A stretch of DNA of 64,000 nucleotides, from assembly GCF_900585905.1 (NCBI RefSeq), contig NZ_UTVH01000095.1, positions 186,001 to 250,000 on the forward strand, read 5' to 3'. Within the stretch, counting starts at the first letter, position 1, and every line of letters starts with the position of its first letter. Shown piece after piece: positions 15,996-24,649 of the stretch. Under the pieces are notes generated by a model. It was not told the DNA's origin. It saw only the letters and a list, made by a program, of their open reading frames with translations, and made no database searches. The DNA is from Pseudomonas viridiflava (GTDB lineage: Bacteria > Pseudomonadota > Gammaproteobacteria > Pseudomonadales > Pseudomonadaceae). The translations under genes and the position numbers were made by a program.

Positions 15996-16627
15996 ACGAG
16001 CGCGTTGCGCTTCGCCATCTCGATGAGTTCCACCAGGGTCTTGACCCTGAGCTTCTGCATCAAGCGTGTCTTGTAGGTGCTGACGGTCTTGTTACTTAAA
16101 AACATGCCCTTGGCTATTTCCTTGTTGGTACGGCCCTGGGCAAACAGTTGCAATACCATCAACTCACGGTCATTGACGAGTTTGAACAGTTCAACCTCAC
16201 TGGGCTGACCATTTTCTCCAGGGGGCAGCGTCAATGCCTGACTCGGAAAATAATTGTAGCCGGATAAAACTGCTTTCACCGAACTGAGGAGTTCACTGAG
16301 GTCTTCCTGTTTGCACACATACCCTGCAGCACCCGACTGCATGCAGCGTATGGCGAACAGGCTCGGCGTCTGCGAGGTCAGCACCAGAATTTTCGAGCTC
16401 AACCCCATGGTGTTGAAGCGGGCCAGCACTTCCAGGCCGTCAAGCTTGGGGATGCTGATGTCGAGGATGATCAGGTCCGGCATGCACTCACGAACCATCT
16501 GCATCGCGTCCACGCCATTATCGGTCTCGCCAACCACCTTATAATTTTCGTTTTCAAGCAGCATTCTGACGGCCATGCGGATAACCGGGTGATCGTCGAT
16601 GATAAAAACAGAGTTCATGGTGCCCAT
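15992..16627 (-). CDS. BvgA/EvgA-type response regulator
   Basis: 211 residues. Receiver domain with IIDDHPVIRMA and phospho-acceptor Asp in LIILDISIPKLDG, then Lys at CKQED, and a LuxR/NarL-type helix-turn-helix (LVNDRELMVLQLFAQGRTNKEIAKG, then KTVSTYKTRLMQKL). It is the cognate regulator of the split kinase: the genes overlap by four bases in one operon. Inverted TAGGAAA heptads about 82 bases upstream may be its own binding sites. With the kinase broken, phosphorylation would have to come from elsewhere. Confidence 0.9.
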   Translation of the reverse strand: MGTMNSVFIIDDHPVIRMAVRMLLENENYKVVGETDNGVDAMQMVRECMPDLIILDISIPKLDGLEVLARFNTMGLSSKILVLTSQTPSLFAIRCMQSGAAGYVCKQEDLSELLSSVKAVLSGYNYFPSQALTLPPGENGQPSEVELFKLVNDRELMVLQLFAQGRTNKEIAKGMFLSNKTVSTYKTRLMQKLRVKTLVELIEMAKRNALV

Positions 16628-16708
16628 CCATCAAGGTGCGAATAATGCGCGCACCTTAGCTCAGATGTTCTGGCAGGCACATTAAGCGAGCCTGCTCTAA
16701 ACGGTATA

Positions 16709-16722
16709 TAGGAAAGTTCCTA
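16709..16722. promoter_or_regulatory. BvgA-like inverted heptads upstream of the response regulator
   Basis: TAGGAAAGTTCCTA is a perfect six-base inverted repeat around AG. It matches the inverted TTTCCTA-type heptads bound by BvgA relatives. A near copy (TAGGAAATGTCCTA) lies at 17516-17529. Role as an autoregulatory site is inferred. Confidence 0.45.
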
Positions 16723-16908
16723 CAGTAATTGGAGTATCGGCGCACGTGATGTCATGAGATGCGTTTCTTGATGTTTAAGAAAGCCCCTCGTCGACAGTAA
16801 TATTTCGCTATTGAAAACGAGTTGTTTATTTCGTTTCGGATTTTTCAGTATTGATACTCGGAGTCTTCCTACAATAAAAGAATCCTTTCAACCTGACCAC
16901 TCGCGAAT

Positions 16909-16930
16909 GCCCAGGGGAATCTCCCTGGGC
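16909..16930 (-). terminator. Hairpin after the receiver-only gene
   Basis: GCCCAGGG (16909-16916) pairs with CCCTGGGC (16923-16930) around GAATCT. It sits about 25 bases past the stop of the minus-strand gene at 16955. No T-run follows, so it is at best a weak terminator. Confidence 0.4.
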
Positions 16931-16954
16931 GTTGCTCCAGCTGCGCCCAGCACT

Positions 16955-17353
16955 TCACTCTGACGCGAAGTGGGAGGTCAGCAACTGGCGCATCTGCGGA
17001 CCTTGCAGGGGTTTGCTCAGGCAGCCGAGCAGCGGCAGGTTGCGCTGCGCAGCGAGTCCCTCGATGGCCTCCAGTTGATTGCTGTCCAGGCCGCTGAGGA
17101 CAATGGCTGTGCGGGCGGTGCCAGACCTGAATGCCTGTTCGATGACATCAAATCCTTCGCCGTCAGGCAGACACTGGTCACACAGCAGAAGGTCGTAGGG
17201 GACTTTGGTCCGCGCCAGTGCCTGGAGAGCTTCAGCAGCGGTCAGGGCTGGCGTCAGCAAAAAATACCCGTGATTGTTGAGCAGGATTTGCGTGGCGATC
17301 AGCTGAAAAGGATGATCTTCCACGAGAAGAATGCGCAATTTATGATTCAGCAT
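16955..17353 (-). CDS. Receiver-only response regulator
   Basis: From ATG 17353 the protein begins MLNHKLRILLVEDHPFQL, exactly at the usual start of a receiver domain; a start at 17458 would add 35 residues of unlikely sequence. The phospho-acceptor Asp is in LLLCDQCLPDGEG and the Lys in CLSKPLQG. There is no output domain, so it probably works by protein contact in a phosphorelay with the neighbouring BvgS-type kinase. An upstream TAGGAAA-type palindrome is shared with the adjacent regulator gene. Confidence 0.75.
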   Translation of the reverse strand: MLNHKLRILLVEDHPFQLIATQILLNNHGYFLLTPALTAAEALQALARTKVPYDLLLCDQCLPDGEGFDVIEQAFRSGTARTAIVLSGLDSNQLEAIEGLAAQRNLPLLGCLSKPLQGPQMRQLLTSHFASE

Positions 17354-17515
17354 CGGGTCGTCCTGCAGGGAAAGGCGTATCGCAGAGGCCAAGGGATGTC
17401 GGGCGCTGAAACGCTGGGTGTGGCGCGCCTGATTGGAACGGGTGGCATCGGAACTCAAGGCGGGAGTATTGGTGAGGCGAGGCGCGCTGTAGATAGGACA
17501 CGTCCGACAGACGTG

Positions 17516-17529
17516 TAGGAAATGTCCTA
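17516..17529. promoter_or_regulatory. Second BvgA-like heptad palindrome
   Basis: TAGGAAATGTCCTA resembles the site at 16709-16722, and TAGGACACGTCC lies just before it. It is upstream of the receiver-only gene, which suggests common control of the two regulator transcripts. Confidence 0.35.
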
Positions 17530-17672
17530 GAGTCGCTTAGGTATCAAGTGATTTTGCAGTGGTACTTAGCGCTAAGAACTGAATGAAACGATGAACCCCT
17601 CTCGCTCATGGCCTTCCTCAGGTACGTTGCCGCTGCCAGTATTCTTACAGGCAGCGGCGCAGCAGGGCAGCC

Positions 17673-19013
17673 TTACATCGAGGTCGAGCGCCCGGTCATT
17701 TCCCGGGCCATCTCGCTGGCGTAGCTGTCGGTCATACCGGCAATGAAGTCGATCATGCGTAAAAACGAAGCGTGCAGCGGAGCGCTGGGGTCTGGTGCGC
17801 TCTTGCCCAGCAAGTCGAGGATGCGTCGGTGCTTGAATGACGGTTCACGGCCTCCGAATTGCTCCAGGGCTGCACCGCAGAACGCGTTGAGGAGGATTTC
17901 CAGAGTGGTGTAGGCGCCGATTTCATGCAGCGTCTTGCGCTTGTCCTGAAAGATTTTCTTGCGCGCCATGTCCTTGGCATTCAGCACGCAACGTTTGGCC
18001 GGGCCATGCATGTGCTCCACCAAGTCACCTGGCAGCGTGCCCGCCAATAGCGCATCCTGCTGCTCGACAAAGGCCCGCGCTGCGGCATTGGTCAAGTGCT
18101 CGATAGCCTTGCCGCGCAGAATCGCGAGCTTGCGCCGACGGGAATCATCGGGGCCCAGCTGGCGGTAGGTATCAGGCAGATCATCGCCCACCAGACCAAG
18201 CAGCAACGCTTCAACCTCGGCGTACTCGAGCAGGTCCATCTCCAGACCGTCTTCGAGGTCGATCAACGCGTAGCAGATGTCGTCTGCCGCCTCCATCAGG
18301 TAAACCAGTGGGTGGCGCGCCCAGCGCTGTTCTTCGAGCTGGGGAATACCCAGCTTGGCGGCGATCTGTTCCAGAATGGGCAGCTCACTCTGATAACAGC
18401 CGAACTTGTGCTTCTTGTAGCCCAGTGAATCCGCATGGCGGGCGGTCCAGGGGTACTTGAGGTAGGTGCCCAGTGTTGCGTAGGTCAGGCGGGTGCCACC
18501 ATCGAACTGGTGGTATTCCAGTTGGGTCAGGACACGAAAGCCCTGGGCATTGCCCTCGAAGTTGAGAAAATCATTGCGCTCCACTTCGCTCATGGCGTCG
18601 AGCCAGCCGCGCCCGGCGGCCTGTCTGAACCAGTTGCGTATGGCGTCTTCGCCGGAGTGGCCGAAGGGCGGGTTGCCGATGTCGTGAGCGAGGCAGGCCG
18701 ACTGCACCACCATGCCCAGATCGCTTGGGTCACACCAGTCCGGCAGCGCGCCGCGCAGGGTTTCCCCGACACGCATGCCCAGGGAGCGGCCGACACAGCT
18801 GACCTCCAGTGAGTGGGTCAGGCGCGTGTGGATGTGGTCGTTGCTGGAAACGGGATGCACCTGGGTCTTGCGCCCCAGGCGGCGGAACGCGCCGGAAAAA
18901 ATGATCCGGTCGTGGTCCTTGTGAAAGGGGCTGCGTCCCAGTTCTTGCGGGCTGTGCAGAGTTTTGCCAAGTCGTTCGCGGTTGAGCAGGGTTTGCCAAT
19001 CCAAGGCGGTCAC
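17673..19013 (-). CDS. dgt: Deoxyguanosinetriphosphate triphosphohydrolase-like protein
   Basis: 446 residues. HD-domain dNTP triphosphohydrolase that removes triphosphate from dGTP and related nucleotides, affecting nucleotide pools. Visible: FRRLGRKTQVHP, RLTHSLEVSCVGRSLG with the first metal His, LAHDIGNPPFGHSGE with the HD pair, and VYLMEAADDICYALIDLEDG with the last Asp. Length fits the type 2 dGTPase subfamily. The annotated GTG at 19013 has no spaced ribosome-binding site; a TTG at 19004 sits eight bases after GGAG and may be the true start. Confidence 0.88.
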   Translation of the reverse strand: MTALDWQTLLNRERLGKTLHSPQELGRSPFHKDHDRIIFSGAFRRLGRKTQVHPVSSNDHIHTRLTHSLEVSCVGRSLGMRVGETLRGALPDWCDPSDLGMVVQSACLAHDIGNPPFGHSGEDAIRNWFRQAAGRGWLDAMSEVERNDFLNFEGNAQGFRVLTQLEYHQFDGGTRLTYATLGTYLKYPWTARHADSLGYKKHKFGCYQSELPILEQIAAKLGIPQLEEQRWARHPLVYLMEAADDICYALIDLEDGLEMDLLEYAEVEALLLGLVGDDLPDTYRQLGPDDSRRRKLAILRGKAIEHLTNAAARAFVEQQDALLAGTLPGDLVEHMHGPAKRCVLNAKDMARKKIFQDKRKTLHEIGAYTTLEILLNAFCGAALEQFGGREPSFKHRRILDLLGKSAPDPSAPLHASFLRMIDFIAGMTDSYASEMAREMTGRSTSM

Positions 19014-19125
19014 TCCGTCGATGAAGAGCGCCTAGCTTCCCGGTTCGCGGCCTTCGCTGCAAGAGGGTGCCGCAGAGCTTCGGTCTGGCGTGCGCAGGAA
19101 TGGGCAAGCTACCTGTCACTGAGAT

Positions 19126-19162
19126 AAAAAAATCGCCGCGCCCGCAAATGCGGGAGCGGCGA
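19126..19162 (-). terminator. Terminator of the yqj-like operon
   Basis: TCGCCGC (19133-19139) pairs with GCGGCGA, enclosing a second stem CCCGCAAATGCGGG. On the minus strand it is followed by a run of T (the A-run at 19126-19132 on the plus strand). Confidence 0.75.
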
Positions 19163-19191
19163 GGATTACAGCCTGGAGGCGAGCAATTCGC

Positions 19192-19533
19192 TCAAGGCTT
19201 GTGGTGCGGGCCTTTGAGCGCCAGACGAATGATCGGCAGCAGGCTGGCACCCAGCTTCACAACTCGGACAAAACTGCCCGAACGCTTGCTTTTGGCACCC
19301 TTGCCGCCGAAAAAGCCCAGCAACGTCACCACGCCCATACTCCACAGCGGGGCGTGCTTGACGCCAATCTTGCTTTGCCAGTTGGTCGTCGCGCCGCGCA
19401 TACGTCGCAGCGGGTTGAGCATGTTGGAGGATTCTTGACGAATTTCCTGCCGATGCATCTCCATGCGCAGGCGCACCAGCGACTTGCGCAATTCCTGACG
19501 GGAGTGTTTCTGGTGGGATTCTGGCTGGCTCAT
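19192..19533 (-). CDS. Third gene of the yqjD/yqjE-like operon, unknown function
   Basis: 113 residues, basic, with an N-terminal charged helix (RQELRKSLVRLRMEMHRQEIR) and a more hydrophobic C-terminal half (GVVTLLGFFGGKG, SLLPIIRLAL). Position after yqjE and the ATGA overlap suggest a YqjK-like partner, although sequence likeness is not clear by eye. Confidence 0.6.
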   Translation of the reverse strand: MSQPESHQKHSRQELRKSLVRLRMEMHRQEIRQESSNMLNPLRRMRGATTNWQSKIGVKHAPLWSMGVVTLLGFFGGKGAKSKRSGSFVRVVKLGASLLPIIRLALKGPHHKP

Positions 19534-19919
19534 GGCATCAGTCGCTCACGGTCGTTGGCCAATTCTTCAAGCGTCGCATGAAACGGCGACGACTCATCGA
19601 ACAGCGCAGCTTTGATACGCAGGGCGCAGAACAGGGCGGCCAGCGTGTAAAACGCGCAGAGCCCGACGATGCCGGCGATCCGGTAGGTGTCCCAGAGCAG
19701 CACCAGCAACAATGCCGACAGCCCGGTCAACAGCAGCAATGCAAACACCAGGGCCAGCCCTGCAAACAACAGCAGCTTGACGCTTCGCGTCTTCTGTTCC
19801 TGCAATTCGATACCGAACAGCTCGACATGGCTGTGCAGCAAGCCCATGAAGGCTGCGCCGAGTCGACGGGGCGACGCGGACTGGTCCTTTGCTGGACCGG
19901 ATTCCGTTCCCAGAGCCAT
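19530..19919 (-). CDS. YqjE-like phage-holin-family membrane protein
   Basis: 129 residues. After a charged N-terminus comes LHSHVELFGIELQEQKTR and two membrane spans (LLLFAGLALVFALLLLTGLSALLLVLL and IAGIVGLCAFYTLAALFCAL), the layout of the Phage_holin_3_6/YqjE family. It lies three bases after yqjD and overlaps the next gene. These proteins are chromosomal inner-membrane proteins, often stress-linked, not part of a prophage. Confidence 0.75.
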   Translation of the reverse strand: MALGTESGPAKDQSASPRRLGAAFMGLLHSHVELFGIELQEQKTRSVKLLLFAGLALVFALLLLTGLSALLLVLLWDTYRIAGIVGLCAFYTLAALFCALRIKAALFDESSPFHATLEELANDRERLMP

Positions 19920-19922
19920 AAT

Positions 19923-20237
19923 TTAGCGCCTTGTAGCCAGGAGGCCGATCAGGAAGCCAACGCCAGCAGCGATGCCAACTGATTGCCATGGGTTGGTTTG
20001 AACATAGTCTTCGGTCACCAGCAGGGTTTCCCGGCCGCGCTCACGAAGTGACTCTTCGGTGACTTTCAGGGTTTCGCGTGCACGCAGCAGACTTTCGCGG
20101 ATTTGCTCACGCAGAATATCGGCCTGCTCGCCTGCCAGCGAAGCGGTATGCTCAAGAAGCTTTTCAGTGTCGGCCACCAGGATCTGAAAGTCGGACTTGA
20201 GAATTTCCTGGGCGTTTTGTGCTGTTTCGCGAGCCAT
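19923..20237 (-). CDS. YqjD/ElaB-type (DUF883) ribosome-binding membrane protein
   Basis: 104 residues. A long helical N-terminal region (ILKSDFQILVADTEKLLEHTA and RESLLRARETLKVTEESL), the conserved YVQTNPWQSVGIAAGVGFLIGLL tail with a C-terminal membrane anchor and a final RR. In E. coli such tail-anchored proteins tether ribosomes to the inner membrane in stationary phase. GGAGAT precedes the ATG. First gene of a three-gene operon. Confidence 0.8.
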   Translation of the reverse strand: MARETAQNAQEILKSDFQILVADTEKLLEHTASLAGEQADILREQIRESLLRARETLKVTEESLRERGRETLLVTEDYVQTNPWQSVGIAAGVGFLIGLLATRR

Positions 20238-20595
20238 GTTTTATCTCCGTTAAGTGCATGTGGGCTTTCGAGTCCGGCGCGGCGCTGAAGGTTCACTCCA
20301 ATTGTCGATCGTTGCTACGGGCTTCCCACCCAGAGGGTCTCGAACCGGTTATGAGAGGTGCTGGGTATCGAGTGTCGGTTATTTTGCAGGGCATGTCGCG
20401 CCGGGCCCAGGGTCGGCCGAGCATTTATGCCCTCAAGGTAGTGTCTGGAGGGCACCATGGTTGACTATGCTGTGGTGCAGCGCGCATAGACCTGGGTCGC
20501 CAGGCGCGTGGGCAGGTCGAATGCATTGGCAATCATGGCAGTACTGCCGCACCCAGCGTGCAGGCGCAAGCTGGAGAAGTGAGTTGAAGAGAGGC
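20238..20595. other. Intergenic region with divergent promoters
   Basis: About 358 bases between the divergent yqjD-like and acyltransferase genes. Frames that cross it (for example from 20254) are upstream extensions of the acyltransferase frame without family sequence. I see no clear operator, RNA or repeat. Confidence 0.5.
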
Positions 20596-21690
20596 ATGGA
20601 GCGGCTGTATTCCCTTCAGGGGTTGAGAGGCCTGGCGGTGCTGGGTGTCGTGGCTTTTCACATGGTGTCGGTGGAGTCGAAGTACGCCGGCGGTGATCGC
20701 CTGTTACCCGCCTGGCTGGATTTCTTCCAGCTGGGCGTGGACCTGTTTTTCGTCATCAGCGGCTTCGTCATGGTGATGGTCAGCCGCGGTCGATTCCAGC
20801 GACGCGCCGAGGCCGGGCGCTTTCTTTTCAATCGCTTCTCGCGAATCTACCCGACCTACTGGCTGTATTTCTTTATCACGCTGGCGGTCTGGCTGGTGCA
20901 GCCTGGCCTGGTCAACAGCGGCCATGGCGCCTCCAGCCTCTGGATGTCGTTCCTGCTGCTGCCTTCGGATCAGGTGCTGCTGGTAATGGTGGCCTGGTCG
21001 CTGGTATTCGAGCTCTGGTTCTATCTGGTTTTTGCCTTGCTGTTGCTGTTCCGGGAGCGGCATTTGCCCTGGCTGCTGGCGGTCTGGGCCGTGGTGCTGC
21101 TGGTCTTCAACGGCCTTGCGGACTGGCAGGCCTATCCGCCGCTGGCGCAAATCGCCCTGCATCCCTATGCATTGCAGTTCATCGCTGGCGCCGGGGCGGC
21201 ATTGTTCTTTTTCGCACGTTTCAGCGCTGGGCTGAATACTGCCGGGGTGTGGGCGGTACTGGCAGTGATTTTTGGCGCGGGAGTCCCGCTGATAGGGGTC
21301 TATGGTCTGTTCGAACGCCACGACCTGCCGAGAATGCTCGTGGTCGGGCCGGTGTTCGCCTGTCTCGTGCTGGCGCTGGCGCTGATGGAGCGGCGCCAAC
21401 TGCTGGCGGTGCCCAGACCCCTGGTGCTCGTCGGTGACATGTCCTATACCGTTTACCTGTCCCATTTGCTGGTGCTAGGCGTGATCGGTCGGGTGTGGCA
21501 AGGGCTCGGCAATGCCCCGTCAAGCCTGCTGGACAACGCGCTGTTCGCGACGCTGATGGTCGTTGCGGTGCTGTGTTACGGCTGGATCGGCTACCGCGCA
21601 TTCGAAAAACCGGTGCTGGACCTTGCCAATGCCTTCGCGCGCCAGCGCTTCCCCCATGATACGGCGCGTCCTCAGCCACTCGACCGCTGA
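20596..21690 (+). CDS. Membrane acyltransferase (acyltransferase 3 family)
   Basis: 364 residues from ATG 20596, which has AAGAGAGG upstream and starts exactly at the family motif MERLYSLQGLRGLAVLGVVAFH. Catalytic His in VVAFHM, the following FFQLGVDLFFVISGFVM and RFSRIYPTYW are typical. About ten membrane spans. Such enzymes add acetyl or other acyl groups to surface polysaccharides or lipids; the substrate is unknown. The frame is open much further upstream (to 20254) but that part shows no homology. Confidence 0.8.
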   Translation: MERLYSLQGLRGLAVLGVVAFHMVSVESKYAGGDRLLPAWLDFFQLGVDLFFVISGFVMVMVSRGRFQRRAEAGRFLFNRFSRIYPTYWLYFFITLAVWLVQPGLVNSGHGASSLWMSFLLLPSDQVLLVMVAWSLVFELWFYLVFALLLLFRERHLPWLLAVWAVVLLVFNGLADWQAYPPLAQIALHPYALQFIAGAGAALFFFARFSAGLNTAGVWAVLAVIFGAGVPLIGVYGLFERHDLPRMLVVGPVFACLVLALALMERRQLLAVPRPLVLVGDMSYTVYLSHLLVLGVIGRVWQGLGNAPSSLLDNALFATLMVVAVLCYGWIGYRAFEKPVLDLANAFARQRFPHDTARPQPLDR

Positions 21691-21735
21691 GGCGCGTTCA
21701 CATCCTGCTTGGTCGATCTTCTGGAGGCCTTGTCC

Positions 21736-21972
21736 ATGCCTGCGCAATGCCAGTTGTTGAGTACCCCGGGTTGCCACTTGTGCGAAATCGCCGAGGCGTA
21801 TCTGCTGCCGCTGATTGAGCACGGCCTGATGGTGGAATTGGTGGACATCAGTGAGAGCACGACGCTGGCAGATGCCTACGGTCTGCGTATTCCGGTGCTG
21901 CGACGGGTCGATAACGGGGCTGAGCTGGACTGGCCGTTCAGCACCGAGCAGGTGGTGGCCTTCCTGTTGTGA
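21736..21972 (+). CDS. Glutaredoxin-like small thiol protein
   Basis: 78 residues from ATG 21736, with CTGGAGG eight bases upstream; a TTG at 21709 is less likely. The redox motif TPGCHLC is followed by a thioredoxin-like fold ending with YGLRIPVLRRVDNGAELDWPF, the pattern of the DUF836/glutaredoxin-like family. A role in thiol-disulphide exchange is inferred. Confidence 0.75.
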   Translation: MPAQCQLLSTPGCHLCEIAEAYLLPLIEHGLMVELVDISESTTLADAYGLRIPVLRRVDNGAELDWPFSTEQVVAFLL

Positions 21973-22103
21973 GGGCTATCACCTGCCGCTCGGCAGACAC
22001 CTTTTGTGGAACTTTTCCGTGCCTGCAGGTGTAGAACATTAGCTACCCTCTGGGCGGCAAATGCTTTCGCTGCCAGCAATTTCACTCAGCAAATGGATGA
22101 CCC

Positions 22104-22625
22104 ATGAAACCTTATCTATGGCTCGGCCTGATCGGTGCGTTTTCTTTCAACACTGCCTTCGCTGACTCGTTGTCGGTGCCGATGAACCTGGTCAGCACCA
22201 CCGAGGCGCCCAAGCCAATTGGCGAGATCGTGATTACCGAGACCCAGTACGGTCTGCTCTTCACGCCGAACGTGACGTCCCTGCCAGCCGGCGTGCATGG
22301 CTTTCACGTGCATGAAAACGCCAGTTGCGAGGCGGCCATGAAAGACGGCGTGAACGTTGCGGCCCAGGCGGCAGGCGGTCACTTTGACCCGAAGAAAACC
22401 GGCGAGCATCTGGGCCCCTATGCCGAAGGCCACCTGGGCGATCTGCCCGCCATCTATGTAGCGGCTGATGGCCTTGCCAATTACCCGGTGCTGGCTCCGC
22501 GGCTGAAGAAGCTCGCTGACGTCAAAGGCCATGCGCTGATGATTCACGCCGGTGGCGACAACCATTCCGACATGCCCAAGCCACTGGGCGGCGGCGGTGA
22601 TCGGGTTGCCTGCGGTGTGATCTGA
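22104..22625 (+). CDS. sodC: Periplasmic superoxide dismutase [Cu-Zn]
   Basis: 173 residues with a signal peptide (LIGAFSFNTAFA). Converts superoxide to oxygen and hydrogen peroxide in the periplasm. Copper and zinc ligands are visible in HGFHVHENASC, GGHFDP and GDNHSD, with the conserved GGGGDRVACGVI end that supplies the disulphide cysteine and the active-site arginine. Such enzymes protect plant-associated bacteria from host oxidative bursts. Confidence 0.9.
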   Translation: MKPYLWLGLIGAFSFNTAFADSLSVPMNLVSTTEAPKPIGEIVITETQYGLLFTPNVTSLPAGVHGFHVHENASCEAAMKDGVNVAAQAAGGHFDPKKTGEHLGPYAEGHLGDLPAIYVAADGLANYPVLAPRLKKLADVKGHALMIHAGGDNHSDMPKPLGGGGDRVACGVI

Positions 22626-22681
22626 CGGTTGCGCTAATTCGCCAGCGCCGCGGCCTTGGGTGATAATCGGCTTTTTGAGCC

Positions 22682-23584
22682 ATGAGCCTGCGTATGTCCG
22701 AGCCAGTTTTCAACGCTGCCCAGCACCAGGCCAGCACGCTTTATCTGCCGCCTGGTCACTGGACGAGCGTACTCGATTGCCTGTGCGCTCATTTTCCCGC
22801 GATCAGCCGTGAGCAATGGCTCGACCGCATGGCGCGCGGTCGGGTACTGGACGGCAACGGCGCGCCGATCGACGACCAGCTTGCCTATCGCGAAGGCTTG
22901 CGCATTCATTATTTTCGCGAGGTGCCGGACGAAACCCCGATCCCGGTCCTGGAATCAATCCTCTACGCCGACGAACACTTGGTGATCGCCGACAAGCCGC
23001 ATTTCCTGCCGGTGACGCCCGCTGGCGAGTACGTCGAGCAGACCTTGCTGCGACGTCTGATCCGCCGCCTGGATAACCCGGATCTGGTGCCGTTGCATCG
23101 AATAGACCGGCATACCGCCGGGCTGGTGATGTTTTCCGCTAATCGACAGACGCGTTCGGCGTATCAGTCGTTGTTTCCAACGCGGCGTATCGACAAGCGC
23201 TATGAGGCCATCGCGCCAGCCTTGCCTGGTCTGGAATTTCCCCGCATCCACAAAAGTCGTCTGGTGGCAGGCGAACCTTTCTTCCGCATGCAGGAAGGGC
23301 CCGGCCTGAGCAATACCGAAACGGCTGTCGAGGTGCGAGAGCGCAACGGCGAACTGTGGCGCTATCAGCTTGACCCGGTCACTGGCAAGAAGCACCAGTT
23401 GCGTGTGCATATGGCGGCGTTGGGGGCGGCGATTTGTAACGACCCTTTCTACCCCGACGTGCTTAAGGATGTTGCGGATGACTATGCCAACCCGCTGAAA
23501 CTGCTCGCTCAGGCGCTGCGTTTCGAAGACCCGGTCACCGGCCAGCGGCGCGAGTTCCACAGTGAAATCACCTTGCAGTGGTAG
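22682..23584 (+). CDS. RluA-family RNA pseudouridine synthase
   Basis: 300 residues. Catalytic motif HRIDRHTAGLVMFS with the conserved Asp, preceded by an S4-like N-terminal part (WLDRMARGRVLDGNGAPI) and LVIADKPHFLPVTP, and followed by PVTGKKHQLRVHMA. It converts uridine to pseudouridine in rRNA or tRNA; the target site cannot be told from sequence. A second ATG at 22694 is possible. Confidence 0.85.
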   Translation: MSLRMSEPVFNAAQHQASTLYLPPGHWTSVLDCLCAHFPAISREQWLDRMARGRVLDGNGAPIDDQLAYREGLRIHYFREVPDETPIPVLESILYADEHLVIADKPHFLPVTPAGEYVEQTLLRRLIRRLDNPDLVPLHRIDRHTAGLVMFSANRQTRSAYQSLFPTRRIDKRYEAIAPALPGLEFPRIHKSRLVAGEPFFRMQEGPGLSNTETAVEVRERNGELWRYQLDPVTGKKHQLRVHMAALGAAICNDPFYPDVLKDVADDYANPLKLLAQALRFEDPVTGQRREFHSEITLQW

Positions 23585-23607
23585 CTTGCAGTCAATTGAC
23601 ACGCAAC

Positions 23608-23634
23608 AAAAAACCCGCCTTGAGCGGGTTTTCT
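23608..23634. terminator. Bidirectional terminator
   Basis: AAAACCCGC (23610-23618) pairs with GCGGGTTTT (23624-23632) around CTTGA. It separates the convergent pseudouridine synthase and the small lipoprotein gene. Confidence 0.85.
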
Positions 23635-23660
23635 GGTAGTGCGCGGTCAAGCCTGAATGA

Positions 23661-23885
23661 TCAGAGATCCTTGACGGTGCGCACTTGATCCTTGTTGACG
23701 CGGGTCTGCTTGCCATCAAGTTGTTCGAACTCGTAGAAGCCCGAATCGTCATCGTACTTGGGGGTGTCTACAGCCTGGATTTCGCGGCCGTCGGTCAGTG
23801 TGATCACGGTAGGCGAGGCGCAGCCAGCGAGGGAGGCCAGGCTCAGGGCGAGCAGAAAGGCAGCTGGAAGGGTCCGTTGTTTCAT
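23661..23885 (-). CDS. YgdI/YgdR-like small lipoprotein
   Basis: 74 residues. Signal peptide with lipobox LASLAGC, then the YgdI/YgdR SH3-like core (VITLTDGREIQAVDTPKY, YEFEQLDGKQTRVNKDQV). Predicted membrane-anchored in the envelope; function unknown in the family. A GGAG site precedes the ATG. Confidence 0.85.
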   Translation of the reverse strand: MKQRTLPAAFLLALSLASLAGCASPTVITLTDGREIQAVDTPKYDDDSGFYEFEQLDGKQTRVNKDQVRTVKDL

Positions 23886-23978
23886 TACGGTGTCTCCTGA
23901 TGGATTCTTGGTTAACTGACGTTAAGACGTAACAACCCACTGCAAGTTCCGTCCTGGCGCTGGCTGATGCGAGCTTGT

Positions 23979-24572
23979 TCAGGAAGCGGCATCAGCCAGC
24001 AGATCAGGCGTGTTGAGGTTCGCCAGCCGAGGGTCATCTGCGGCGCATTGTACGGCGATTGGCGCGAACTGTTGCATGACTTTGCGCGGACTTCGTTCGC
24101 CCGCCTGCCACGCAGTCTCAAACGCTGCCGCGTGCAGCGTCGGAATGATGCACAGCAGCGGCTGCCAGTGCTCGCCACTGCGTACCATCACCGGCTGACG
24201 AGGGTGCTCCTGCGCGGTGAGGCGCAGAGCGTTCAGCAGCGACAGATCAATGCGCGGCACGTCACACGGCAGCACCAGCAACCACGGGTGACGCGCCAGC
24301 GGCAGGGCCGTGCGAATGCCGGCCAGCGGGCCGTGAAAGTCATCATTGTCGTCCTGCACCAGACGGTCGGCGTAGGCCGCGTAGTGTTGCAGATTGCGGT
24401 TGCAGGAAATGATCAGGTCGTCGGTCAACGGCCGCGTCAGTCGATGCAAATGCTCGATCAGCGGCTCGCCGCGCCATGGCAGCAAGCCTTTGTCGCGTCC
24501 GCCCATGCGTCGGCCCTGGCCACCGGCCAGGAGCAGAATTGAACACGCGGGAAGTGTGATAACAGCGGACAT
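23979..24572 (-). CDS. mobA: Molybdenum cofactor guanylyltransferase
   Basis: 197 residues. Transfers GMP to molybdopterin to give the guanine dinucleotide cofactor. Motifs: LLAGGQGRRMGGRDKGLL (nucleotide-binding loop), DDFHGPLAGI, and LPCDVPRIDL with the metal Asp. It is divergent from moaB/moeA, which supply its molybdopterin substrate. Confidence 0.9.
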   Translation of the reverse strand: MSAVITLPACSILLLAGGQGRRMGGRDKGLLPWRGEPLIEHLHRLTRPLTDDLIISCNRNLQHYAAYADRLVQDDNDDFHGPLAGIRTALPLARHPWLLVLPCDVPRIDLSLLNALRLTAQEHPRQPVMVRSGEHWQPLLCIIPTLHAAAFETAWQAGERSPRKVMQQFAPIAVQCAADDPRLANLNTPDLLADAAS

Positions 24573-24649
24573 TCAGCACTCGACTCAAGCGGCAAAAAGG
24601 GGTGCTGTGATATAACACCGGCCTGTAATTCATACAACTGGATCGCCCG

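Noticed and set aside
19530..19919. Phage-holin-family gene taken as evidence for a prophage.
   Set aside because: It is the chromosomal yqjE-type gene in a yqjD-like operon; no phage genes surround it.
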